Source: CALGKJ01 sp049322695 (GTDB lineage Bacteria > Bacillota > Clostridia > Lutisporales > Lutisporaceae). Taken from it: a stretch of DNA of 64,000 bases. The position numbers and the translations under genes were made by a program. Below the pieces are notes generated by a model. The model worked only from the letters and a program-made list of their open reading frames with translations, made no database searches and had not been told where the DNA came from. The DNA lies in the NCBI GenBank assembly GCA_049322695.1, contig JBMORW010000009.1, positions 59,697-123,696 of the forward strand, read 5' to 3'. This document shows positions 51,860-59,918 of the stretch, one piece after another (position 1 is the stretch's first letter; each line of letters begins with the position of its first letter).

Positions 51860-52228
51860 ATGAGCAGTACAAGCTATAAAGAATTAGAAGTATGGAACAA
51901 AGCCAAAGATTTAGCAGTGCAGATATATAAGTTGACAAATCAAGGTGAGTTTGCGAAAGATTATTCTCTAAAAGATCAAATTAGAAGATCGGCAGTAAGC
52001 ATACCCAGCAACATTGCAGAAGGTAATGATAGAGAATCCGAAAAAGAATACGCAAGGTTTCTTTATATTGCAAAGGGTTCTTTATCAGAGCTACAAACAC
52101 AACTAGTTATTTCTAAAGAAATAGGTTATATAGATGAAGAGACTTTTAAAGTGGTAGACAGTGAATGCAACTCAATAGGTAAAATGCTAGGTAAGTTTAT
52201 CAAGACCCTATGCAAATCAAGAGAGTAA
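51860..52228 (+). CDS. Four-helix-bundle protein (S23 / 23S rRNA-IVS family)
   Basis: A 122-aa protein with the family-defining YKELEVWNKAKDLAVQIYKL N-terminal helix, the central RSAVSIPSNIAEGNDRESEK stretch and the helical C-terminus. These proteins form pentamers with a positively charged face and are related to avd of diversity-generating retroelements, but I see no reverse transcriptase or template repeat here. Function is unknown. It is the intact paralog of the broken copy at 49.0 kb. It follows the coiled-coil gene by two bases. Confidence 0.9.
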   Translation: MSSTSYKELEVWNKAKDLAVQIYKLTNQGEFAKDYSLKDQIRRSAVSIPSNIAEGNDRESEKEYARFLYIAKGSLSELQTQLVISKEIGYIDEETFKVVDSECNSIGKMLGKFIKTLCKSRE

Positions 52229-52254
52229 ATAAATACTTCGAAGAAACACAAGAA

Positions 52255-52395
52255 GAAAAGAGCCAGTAGCGAAAGCCCCCGGTCCCCTGTCGCTTATCCC
52301 ACCCTATGTGCCCGTAACACTTCTAAAAGCACAACTAAACAAATCTACAAAGTCCATCCAAAGTAGAAGCCAGCAGCCAGCAGCCAGCAGCGAAA
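52255..52395. repeat. Repeat-rich intergenic stretch
   Basis: AGCCAGTAGCGAAAGCCCCC at the left and a clean tandem of CAGCCAG words followed by CAGCGAAACCCCCC at 52374-52402. The 7-bp period is exact for three units. No gene is present between 52229 and 52643. Confidence 0.75.
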
Positions 52396-52504
52396 CCCCC
52401 CCTTAACCCTCCCAGACATAATATCTACCACCCCTTGTATCTGTAATACTCCCGTAATATAAGATATTGTATTTTACATTTCTGTTACATCTGCTTGGAA
52501 GATA

Positions 52505-52533
52505 TTGAATATATAAACACGTATTGCTATAAT
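52505..52533 (+). promoter_or_regulatory. Strong sigma-A promoter of the S-layer gene
   Basis: TTGAAT (52505-52510), 17 bases, TATAAT (52528-52533) with TGC before the -10 (extended). The leader would be about 105 bases, which fits a highly expressed S-layer gene. Confidence 0.8.
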
Positions 52534-52574
52534 GTGTAATAGGTGCTAGGTACGTAGTCCTATGAATTGTGTTT

Positions 52575-52613
52575 GTAACCACTCGCAGCTCATAACTCGT
52601 AACTGGCAACCAA
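52575..52613. repeat. CGTAACC-class repeat fragment in the S-layer leader
   Basis: CGCAGCTCATAACTCGTAAC followed by TGGCAACC. It lies inside the predicted 5' untranslated region of the S-layer mRNA. Confidence 0.6.
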
Positions 52614-52643
52614 ATGTACATACATTATGAGGAGGTCGATTTA

Positions 52644-55600
52644 ATGAAGAAACTTCTAGCACTTCTTCTTGCGTTGACGTTAACATTCTCAATGTTGACA
52701 GTTGCATTCGCAGACGAAGAAATAGGCGCAGAAGCAGCAACTTGCGAAGCTCTTGGAATGCTCCAAGGCGCAGGTGACGGTGTTACAGCAGAATATCTTG
52801 CTACAGCACCAACAAGAATCCAAGCAGCAGTAATGTTCTTAAGACTTAAGGGTCTTGAAGAAGAAGCAAAGGCTTTCGAAGCAGAAGAAAACTTTGCTGA
52901 TGCTGACCAAGCAGATTGGGCAAAGAACATAATGGCATATTTGTATGCTAACCCAGACCTCGGTTGGGTAGGCGACGGCGTAAACTTCAACCCACAAGCT
53001 CAAGTTACAGCTCAAATGTACTACAAGGTTATGCTTGAAGCTCTTGGTTACAAGCAAAACACTGCAGACGTTGCTGGAGACTTTGAATGGGCAGAAGTAT
53101 TCGAATTTGCAGCTGAAGTTGGTTTAGTAGCAGTTGCTGACGTTGAAGAGTTCACAGTTAACGACATAGCTGTCGCTACAGTTGAAGCTCTTGGCGCAAC
53201 AGTTAACGGCGAAGAGACAACTCTTGCTGAGAAGCTGGTAGCTGAAGAAATAATCGACGGCGAAACAGCTCTTGAGCTCGGAATCGTTATAAGCGAAGAA
53301 GACAAGGCTCTTAACGCAGCAGTAGCAGCAGCAGAAGCAGCTATAGCAGCTCTTCCAGCAGAAATCACTCTTGAACTTAAGACTGACGTAGAAGCAGCTA
53401 GAGCACTTGTTGCTGATGCTCTCGCACTTAATGCAGAAGCTGTTGTTAGCAACGTAGACGTTCTTGAAGCAGCAGAAGCTAAGATAGTTGAGTTAGAAGC
53501 AGCAGCAGCTAAGGCAGCAGCAGTAGCAGCTCTTGAAACTAACTTCAAAGCAGTTGTAGCTGTTACTAATACAATAGTGGACGTAACATTTACAGAAGCT
53601 GTTACAGTAGCAGATGCTGAGCATTTTGTAGTTAAGGATGCAGCTGGCACAGCATTGGCAGTATCAGCTACAGAATTAGCAGCAGACGGTAAGAAAATAA
53701 CTCTTACTACACCAGCTCAAACTACAGGCGCAGCATACACACTGACAATAGGCGCAACATCTAAGAGCTTTGTTGGCGGTATCGCAGATACAACAGCTCC
53801 AACAGCTGTATCAGCAGCTTCAGTGGATAATAAGACTGTAGATGTTACATTTACAGATGCTAACAGATTAGACGTAGCATCAGCTACAAACGTGGCTAAC
53901 TACACAATAGCTGGTCTTACTGTTGAATCAGCAGCAGTTGCTGGCAAGGTTGTTACACTTACTACATCAGCTCAAACTTCAGGTACTGTTTATACAGTAA
54001 GCGTTGTTGGAGTTAAGGACGTAGCAGGTAACGCTATTACTTCAGCTAAGACAGCTACATTTGCTGGTAAGGCAGCTGACGTTGCGGCTCCATCAGCTAT
54101 AACAGTTGTTCCATATAGCAATACACAGGTAAGAGTGGACTTTACTGACAGCAGCAAGATAGAAGAAGAATCAGCAGAAAACGTAGCTAACTACACAATA
54201 GCTGGTCTTACAGTTTCAGCTGCAGAGCTTCTTAATACAGACAGCTCAGTTACAACTTATGGCGGAACAAAGAGTAAGTCAGTTTTATTGACTACAACAG
54301 CTCAAACAACAGGTACAGTTTACACAGTAAGCGTGCTTGGCGTTAAGGATGTAGCAGGCAATGCTATAACTACAGCTAAGACAAACACATTTGCTGGTAA
54401 GGCAGCTGATACAGCAGCTCCATCAGCTATAACAGCTGTTCCTTATACTAACACACAAGTAAGAGTAGACTTTACTGACAGCAGCAACATAGATGAAGAA
54501 TCAGCTGAAAACGTAGCTAACTACACAATAGCTGGTCTTACAGTAACAGCTGCAGAGCTTCTTAATACAACTACACTTACAGGTACTTATGGCGGAACAA
54601 TCAACAAGTCCGTTATACTTACTACAACAGCTCAAACAACAGGTACAGTTTATACAGTAAGCGTGCTTGGCGTTAAGGATGTAGCAGGCAATGCTATAAC
54701 TACAGCTAAGACAAACACATTTGCTGGTAAGGCAGCTGACACAACAGCTCCTACAGTAGCTGTAACTCCAGTGGCTGGTAACAAGGTGCAATTAGTGTTT
54801 ACTGATGCAAGTGCAATGGATGCAACATCAGTACAAACACTCACTAACTACTCAATCAGCACTTTGGGATATCCAGTAAGTGTTGATTCATGGACAGCTT
54901 CAACTAAGACACTAGTTCTTAACACAGCTGCTCAAACAAATGGTACAGTATACGAAATAACTATCAATAATGTTAAAGATGCTGCAGGCAATACTATAAC
55001 TGCTAATACTAAGAAGTCATTTGCAGGTATTGGTTCAGCTCTTGATGCAGTAGCAATCAGCAGCGTAACAGCTCTTAACAACAGACAAATCCAAGTTGTA
55101 TTCAACAAGGATGTTGTAAATGTTGATGCAGATGGTAGTGACTTCAAATTGAAGAAGGGTACAGCAGCAGCAGTTGATTTTGAATCAATAGATGCAGGCG
55201 CTACTACAGCAGTAACAAAGATAGACGCTAAGACTTATATCCTAACTATTGATACAACAGCTGCTAACCATTTGACTAATGATGTTTACACATTAATAGT
55301 TGACGGTGATGACGGTTCAGTTATAGCTGACCTAGGCGGAACTGCGATCTCAACTACAGATGCTACTAAGTGCGAAAAGGCATTTGGTGGTGTAACAGAT
55401 GCACCAGCTACACCAGAAGTAGTAGCTATAACTCATACTGGCTTAAGACAAGTTGAAGTAATATTCAACAGAGAAGTTAAGTTAGCTAACTTTGGATTAG
55501 CTTCTAACGTAACAATAACATATGATCCATCAATAACAATTAACCTTGGCGGTACTGCAGTAGCTACTTATGCTGTTGTAGATTCAACTGACAAGAAAAA

Positions 55601-57092
55601 GGTTACATTTACATTTGCTGGTGATATAGCTGCAGATAAGGTTGCAAAGCTTAACATACTTGCAGCGGACTTCGATAAGATAACTGATATAACTGGCAAC
55701 ATAGCAATGGTTAAGAATGCAACAACTAACTACGAAGTGAACTTCGGAACAGTTGCATACACTTCAGAAGCTATAAAGGTTACATCAGTAACAGCTGTAG
55801 ATGAGCAAACATTGGAAATAGCATTCAACCAAGCAATAGTATTTACAAATCAAACAGCTGATATTACTGATGCTAACTTCGCAACAATTACAAGAGTTGA
55901 CGGTACAACATTAGTATCAGGTACAGATTATAATATTATGACAGCATACAAGACAGCTTCAGACAAGATCAGAGTATACTTCAAGTCACTTACAACTAAG
56001 ATGGCTGACGGCTTACTCTATGATTTCACATTTGTTAACCATGCAAATGGTGATGGCCTTGTTAAGAAGGCAACAGACCTTACAACTGAGTTAGATGCAA
56101 CAGTTACAGCAAACGCTAAGGGTACATTCGGATACAACCCAACAGCTAATGCAGCACCATACTTGGTATCTGTAACACCTCTAGCTGATTCAAGAATCCA
56201 ATTGACATTCAGTGAAGACCTATCAGCTGCACCAACAACTTCAGGTGCAAGCACAGATATCGAAATATGGAATGGTTCAACACAAATAGCAGCTGGTAAC
56301 TTATCAGATGCTACAGCAATTGGAACCAGCAAGTCACAATACTACATCGACTTGACAGGTGGTAAGTTCATGGCAGGTACAACTTACACAGTAAGGATTC
56401 CTAATGCTAATGATATTACTGACACAATGCTTGTAGACACAATCAAGAAGGCAAGTGCTTCAGATGCTACACTCAACAGTGTAACATTCGGTGGTATTGC
56501 TACAGCAGCAACTGCACCTACAGCAACAGATTTGGCGTTTATAAACAATGTTAATGCTGCTGGAAATGCTGTAAAGAATGTTGTATCAACAGCAGGTCTG
56601 GCGCAGAATGCATATAAGACATTGGAAGTGTATGTAGGAACAACAGCTCCAACAGCTGATACAGCTGCAGAATATACATTTGACTTAACAGGTGCTGCAA
56701 TAAATGCAGGTGCAGCTACAGCTTTAACTGCTGCAGGTGGTGCAACAGTTGCAGCTGCAGATACTGTATACTACAGATTTATTGACAATGCTAACAGTAA
56801 ATCAGCATGGGTAGCGGACGGAACAATAGCAGCAACTCCAACAGCTACATTAAATACAAATACTTATGTATTAGCAAATGCGACTAAATATTCAGTAGCC
56901 GGAACTGCTACAGTAGCTCTTAGTGTAGATAGCGGTGGTACAGCTTATACAGTTGCGCTAGCAGATACAGCAGGAGCAGACTCAAATCATCTATCAATAA
57001 TTAATAAGAATGCAGATGGTAACATCACTTATGTTGATTATCTGTGGGTAGAAACTGTTGTTAGTACATTAGAAACACCAGTACTTCAATAA
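52644..57092 (+). CDS. Probable major S-layer protein with SLH and Ig-like repeats
   Basis: ATG 52644 follows GAGGAGG by about eight bases; an in-frame ATG at 52614 precedes that SD. The 1482-aa product has a signal peptide (cleaved after VAFA near residue 24), SLH domains (about 28-200) and an Ala/Glu-rich helical linker (about 210-300). It then has a long series of SbsA-type Ig-like repeats, recognised by NVANYTIAGLTV, TGTVYTVSVLGVKDVAGNAI and TNTFAGKAAD. Codons are strongly biased (GCA/GCT, ACA, GGT/GGC), unlike its neighbours. With the strong promoter and terminator this points to very high expression. A main paracrystalline coat protein is the best reading, based on inference. Confidence 0.85.
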   Translation: MKKLLALLLALTLTFSMLTVAFADEEIGAEAATCEALGMLQGAGDGVTAEYLATAPTRIQAAVMFLRLKGLEEEAKAFEAEENFADADQADWAKNIMAYLYANPDLGWVGDGVNFNPQAQVTAQMYYKVMLEALGYKQNTADVAGDFEWAEVFEFAAEVGLVAVADVEEFTVNDIAVATVEALGATVNGEETTLAEKLVAEEIIDGETALELGIVISEEDKALNAAVAAAEAAIAALPAEITLELKTDVEAARALVADALALNAEAVVSNVDVLEAAEAKIVELEAAAAKAAAVAALETNFKAVVAVTNTIVDVTFTEAVTVADAEHFVVKDAAGTALAVSATELAADGKKITLTTPAQTTGAAYTLTIGATSKSFVGGIADTTAPTAVSAASVDNKTVDVTFTDANRLDVASATNVANYTIAGLTVESAAVAGKVVTLTTSAQTSGTVYTVSVVGVKDVAGNAITSAKTATFAGKAADVAAPSAITVVPYSNTQVRVDFTDSSKIEEESAENVANYTIAGLTVSAAELLNTDSSVTTYGGTKSKSVLLTTTAQTTGTVYTVSVLGVKDVAGNAITTAKTNTFAGKAADTAAPSAITAVPYTNTQVRVDFTDSSNIDEESAENVANYTIAGLTVTAAELLNTTTLTGTYGGTINKSVILTTTAQTTGTVYTVSVLGVKDVAGNAITTAKTNTFAGKAADTTAPTVAVTPVAGNKVQLVFTDASAMDATSVQTLTNYSISTLGYPVSVDSWTASTKTLVLNTAAQTNGTVYEITINNVKDAAGNTITANTKKSFAGIGSALDAVAISSVTALNNRQIQVVFNKDVVNVDADGSDFKLKKGTAAAVDFESIDAGATTAVTKIDAKTYILTIDTTAANHLTNDVYTLIVDGDDGSVIADLGGTAISTTDATKCEKAFGGVTDAPATPEVVAITHTGLRQVEVIFNREVKLANFGLASNVTITYDPSITINLGGTAVATYAVVDSTDKKKVTFTFAGDIAADKVAKLNILAADFDKITDITGNIAMVKNATTNYEVNFGTVAYTSEAIKVTSVTAVDEQTLEIAFNQAIVFTNQTADITDANFATITRVDGTTLVSGTDYNIMTAYKTASDKIRVYFKSLTTKMADGLLYDFTFVNHANGDGLVKKATDLTTELDATVTANAKGTFGYNPTANAAPYLVSVTPLADSRIQLTFSEDLSAAPTTSGASTDIEIWNGSTQIAAGNLSDATAIGTSKSQYYIDLTGGKFMAGTTYTVRIPNANDITDTMLVDTIKKASASDATLNSVTFGGIATAATAPTATDLAFINNVNAAGNAVKNVVSTAGLAQNAYKTLEVYVGTTAPTADTAAEYTFDLTGAAINAGAATALTAAGGATVAAADTVYYRFIDNANSKSAWVADGTIAATPTATLNTNTYVLANATKYSVAGTATVALSVDSGGTAYTVALADTAGADSNHLSIINKNADGNITYVDYLWVETVVSTLETPVLQ
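54091..54750 (+). repeat. Two tandem 330-bp repeats inside the S-layer gene
   Basis: Bases 54091-54420 and 54421-54750 each encode one 110-aa Ig-like unit and are nearly identical in DNA over most of their length. The main differences lie around the loop codons. A shorter related unit of 300 bp precedes them (53791-54090). Confidence 0.85.
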
Positions 57093-57104
57093 CATGTAAT
57101 GAAG

Positions 57105-57138
57105 AGAGTCCTAACCTTCGGGTTAGGCTCTTTTTTTA
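57105..57138 (+). terminator. Rho-independent terminator of the S-layer gene
   Basis: CCTAACC pairs with GGTTAGG around a TTCG tetraloop, extended by GAG/CTC with one bulged T, and followed by TTTTTTT. Confidence 0.9.
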
Positions 57139-57218
57139 TGCTTTGGATGTTAAACTAATAGTAATATTACAACTAAATTAAGAATTTGTATTATGCAATG
57201 TAAATGCCTTCAAGTAAT

Positions 57219-57227
57219 GGTATAATA
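57219..57227 (+). promoter_or_regulatory. Extended -10 promoter of the next SLH gene
   Basis: TGGTATAAT at 57219-57227. No convincing -35. It lies 37 bases before the ATG. Confidence 0.5.
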
Positions 57228-57263
57228 TAATAGAATATATTATATTTAGGGGGTAAAGATTTA

Positions 57264-59525
57264 ATGTCTAGACGGATAGTTTCAATGATAGTAGTCGTAG
57301 TATTGCTAATAGTAAATGTAGTTCCTGCATTTGCTGCTGAAGCGACAACAACTGATGAAAAGGCAGCAGTACTTAACAAGCTTAACATACTTAAAGGTGG
57401 TAGCAAAGACTATGAGCTTGACAGCCAGATGACCAGAGCTATGGCGGCAACTTTCATGGTCAGGATGTTAGGTATGGAAGAGGAAGTTCTTGAGAACAAA
57501 ACAAAGTATAACAAGACTGAATTTTCGGATGTGCCTAGAAATGAGTGGTACGCTCCATATGTAGGTTACTGTACTCAGCAGAATATAATAGGTGGCTATG
57601 ATGGAAAGTATAGTCCTGATGCATATATCAGTGAAAAAGCATTTCTTAAGCTGGTGCTGGGGGTATTAGGTTACATACAAAATAAGGATTTTACTTGGGA
57701 TGAGGTATACAGAAAAGCCTATGATCTTGGAATTGTCACTGCAAGAAGGTATTACTCAAGAACCAATGATGAATACAAATATTTGCGTGAAGCAGCAGTT
57801 GGTGCATTATATAACGCTCTTACAATTCCCAAAAAGGATTCAGAGCTGACAGTTATAGATGACCTGATAGAAAAAGGTGCAATAACTGAAGATTTGGCTA
57901 TTGAGCTTGGATATAGAGAGAAAATAGATATCCCGACAGAGATTCTTTCTGTGGAAGTGCAAAATTCCTCAACTATATTAATATCCTTAAATGAAGAAAT
58001 CATTAAACCAGAATTAGCTGATATAGTTATTTTTGATAAAAATAGCCCAAATGCAAAGTTGAATGTAATAAGTGCAGAATTGGCTGGGACTCAACTGACA
58101 GTTAAGACCTACTACCAGGATGAAAATAGAGAATACGAGCTTAAAATAAATAATGTAAGAGATCTGGAGGAGAATACTATTGAGAGTATTTCAGCTAACT
58201 TTGTAGGATATAGTGTTCCTGCTATACAGTCTGACTTGTTCAAGATAAGCAAAGTAGTTCCGCTTAGTAATAAGACAATTCAGATATACTTCACACAACC
58301 ACTAAGCTTGACAGCTGAGTATTTCATAAAATATGAAATATACCATAATGATACCTTGCTTTCTAAGGGTGATAGAAATACTGCAACGATAAAATATCAG
58401 TACAGTGAGCCAAATTCAATTTGCATAACACTATTGAATCAAAACTTTTTTGAAGGTGAGCAATATTCAGTCAAGATTAACGGAGAGTTTATGAGTGTCT
58501 ATAGTGTAAGGCTAAACAATGGCAGCGGTGATTCAATGAGCTTTACAGGCAGGTCAGCAGCAGACAGTCTGATTGCCATAACAAGCTATAGCATAAAGAA
58601 TATAAATACAATTGAACTTGTTTTTAACAAGGAAGTGGATTTGTCAACAGCTTCAACATTATCTAACTATGTTCTAAAGACTTCCAGTGGGGCACCTGTT
58701 TCTGTTATTAAAGCGTTATTAACAGGTGAAAATGAAATGAATGGCAAGACTGTAAGGCTGCGAACAGGTACAAACCTGGCGGTAAATGAAATATATGATT
58801 TAACTGTTGAAAATATTAAGGATAGTTCTTTGGCAACAACTATACCTAAAGCATCGTATTACATGACTACAGCAAGCTTTCAAGGAACTGAAATGAGTAT
58901 ACTGTACGCTGAGGCTGCAAACAATAGGGAGATAGCTATATATCTGAACAGGAGAATGAATACAGATTCTGTTTCTGCTACTAACAAATATTTGATAACC
59001 TGTTCAGGTTATAGTGCAGTACCTGACAAAGTATACTATGATCCAAAAGTTAATCCATATATGATAAAGCTTTATTTACCTTCTGATAAGCTTCTGGCTT
59101 CTAATAATGCTTACACTGTGACGGTACTAGACGGAGCAGCAGATGAGCTGCTTAATACAGCAGGGCAGAATCTTACTTATAGCATCTCAGGGAATGACAG
59201 TACTGTTTGGAAAATAGTTGCACAAGAAGCTAAATATATAGGCGATTCAAGGATAAAAGTAACTTTCAGCGGTGAAATAGCTAACCAGTCCCCAAACACA
59301 ACAACTTCCAACTATGTTTTGGAATATGGAGAGGGTACAGGAAAAGTAACAGTTGTATGTGATGGTATAAATTATGTAGATGCAAAAACTCTGGTATTGA
59401 GATTTTCAAGTATGCAAATTGGATTACAGTATACATTGAAATTCAATGCTCTTACCAACTATGCAGGAAATGCAGCAGTGTTTTCCACTGATACAAATAC
59501 TGCAGGAGTAGTTTGGGGACAATAA
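57264..59525 (+). CDS. SLH-domain surface protein with Ig-like repeats
   Basis: A 753-aa exported protein. It has a signal peptide ending VVPAFA (about residue 25). SLH-type regions cover about 28-215 (FSDVPRNEWYAPYVGYCTQQ and KYSPDAYISEKAFLKLVLG are clear). Several SbsA-like Ig domains follow, with pattern VVPLSNKTIQIYFTQPLS, NINTIELVFNKEVDLSTAS and ANNREIAIYLNRRM. The layout parallels the major S-layer protein upstream, but the codon use is ordinary. It is therefore probably a minor S-layer-associated protein. RBS AGGGGG precedes the ATG, and it has its own promoter. Confidence 0.88.
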   Translation: MSRRIVSMIVVVVLLIVNVVPAFAAEATTTDEKAAVLNKLNILKGGSKDYELDSQMTRAMAATFMVRMLGMEEEVLENKTKYNKTEFSDVPRNEWYAPYVGYCTQQNIIGGYDGKYSPDAYISEKAFLKLVLGVLGYIQNKDFTWDEVYRKAYDLGIVTARRYYSRTNDEYKYLREAAVGALYNALTIPKKDSELTVIDDLIEKGAITEDLAIELGYREKIDIPTEILSVEVQNSSTILISLNEEIIKPELADIVIFDKNSPNAKLNVISAELAGTQLTVKTYYQDENREYELKINNVRDLEENTIESISANFVGYSVPAIQSDLFKISKVVPLSNKTIQIYFTQPLSLTAEYFIKYEIYHNDTLLSKGDRNTATIKYQYSEPNSICITLLNQNFFEGEQYSVKINGEFMSVYSVRLNNGSGDSMSFTGRSAADSLIAITSYSIKNINTIELVFNKEVDLSTASTLSNYVLKTSSGAPVSVIKALLTGENEMNGKTVRLRTGTNLAVNEIYDLTVENIKDSSLATTIPKASYYMTTASFQGTEMSILYAEAANNREIAIYLNRRMNTDSVSATNKYLITCSGYSAVPDKVYYDPKVNPYMIKLYLPSDKLLASNNAYTVTVLDGAADELLNTAGQNLTYSISGNDSTVWKIVAQEAKYIGDSRIKVTFSGEIANQSPNTTTSNYVLEYGEGTGKVTVVCDGINYVDAKTLVLRFSSMQIGLQYTLKFNALTNYAGNAAVFSTDTNTAGVVWGQ

Positions 59526-59588
59526 ACCTAGAAAACAAGAGTCCAGAAGCCAGGAGCAAAGTTTTACAACTTATTATCCCGCAGAGAT

Positions 59589-59608
59589 ATGAACAACATA
59601 GAGTTGTT
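59589..59608. repeat. Short dyad
   Basis: GAACAAC and GTTGTTC flank ATAGA around 59591-59609. It could be a regulatory site or part of the terminator region. Nothing else is known. Confidence 0.35.
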
Positions 59609-59632
59609 CCAAGTAGTTTCAACATAAATGAT

Positions 59633-59679
59633 AGATCTGGAATTGGGTGTAAGCCTGATTTCGGGTCTTTTCATTTTTT
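59633..59679 (+). terminator. Probable terminator with several G-U pairs
   Basis: AGATCTGGAATT (59633-59644) can pair with GATTTCGGGTCT (59657-59668) using several G-U pairs, followed by TTTTCATTTTTT. Confidence 0.5.
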
Positions 59680-59918
59680 GGAGCACAATAGTAAAGTTAT
59701 TTGTTAAAACAACATTACAAACACATTAATCCTAGAAATAAAAAATATTTTTCGACATCAGAGTTCGACAAATTTCACTCAAAATTAGTGATAAAATGTA
59801 GAATGCTAAGATTTTGCGACGATTATAAGTTACTAAAATGAAAGGAGGGAAGTATTGCTGGTAAGAAACGACAGATAGTACTAAGGTATTAGAATTATTT
59901 AGTAAGGGGAATGATATT
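59680..59918. other. AT-rich leader of the FN3/F5-8C gene
   Basis: No gene, RNA or heptad repeat was recognised. AAAGGAGGG at about 59840 is SD-like but is followed by no long frame. The true SD for the next gene is AAGGGGA at 59904-59910. Confidence 0.45.

Noticed and set aside
51860..52228. S23-type gene as the avd component of a diversity-generating retroelement
   Set aside because: No reverse transcriptase, template repeat or variable-repeat target was seen around it.
52374..52395. Tandem CAGCCAG words as a CRISPR-like array
   Set aside because: Units are 7 bp with no spacers of regular length and no cas genes nearby. They belong to the heptad-repeat family.
53048..53650. Long minus-strand open frame (200 codons) opposite the S-layer gene
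   Set aside because: It mirrors the Ala-rich, codon-biased plus-strand gene. It has no RBS and its composition (Ser/Ala/Thr only) is that of a shadow frame.
59513..59707. 64-codon frame after the SLH gene
   Set aside because: It overlaps the end of that gene, lacks an SD, and covers a probable terminator.
59800..59918. Possible cyclic-di-GMP riboswitch before the FN3/F5-8C gene
   Set aside because: Neither class's conserved core is present. The region is AT-rich without a stable multi-stem fold.
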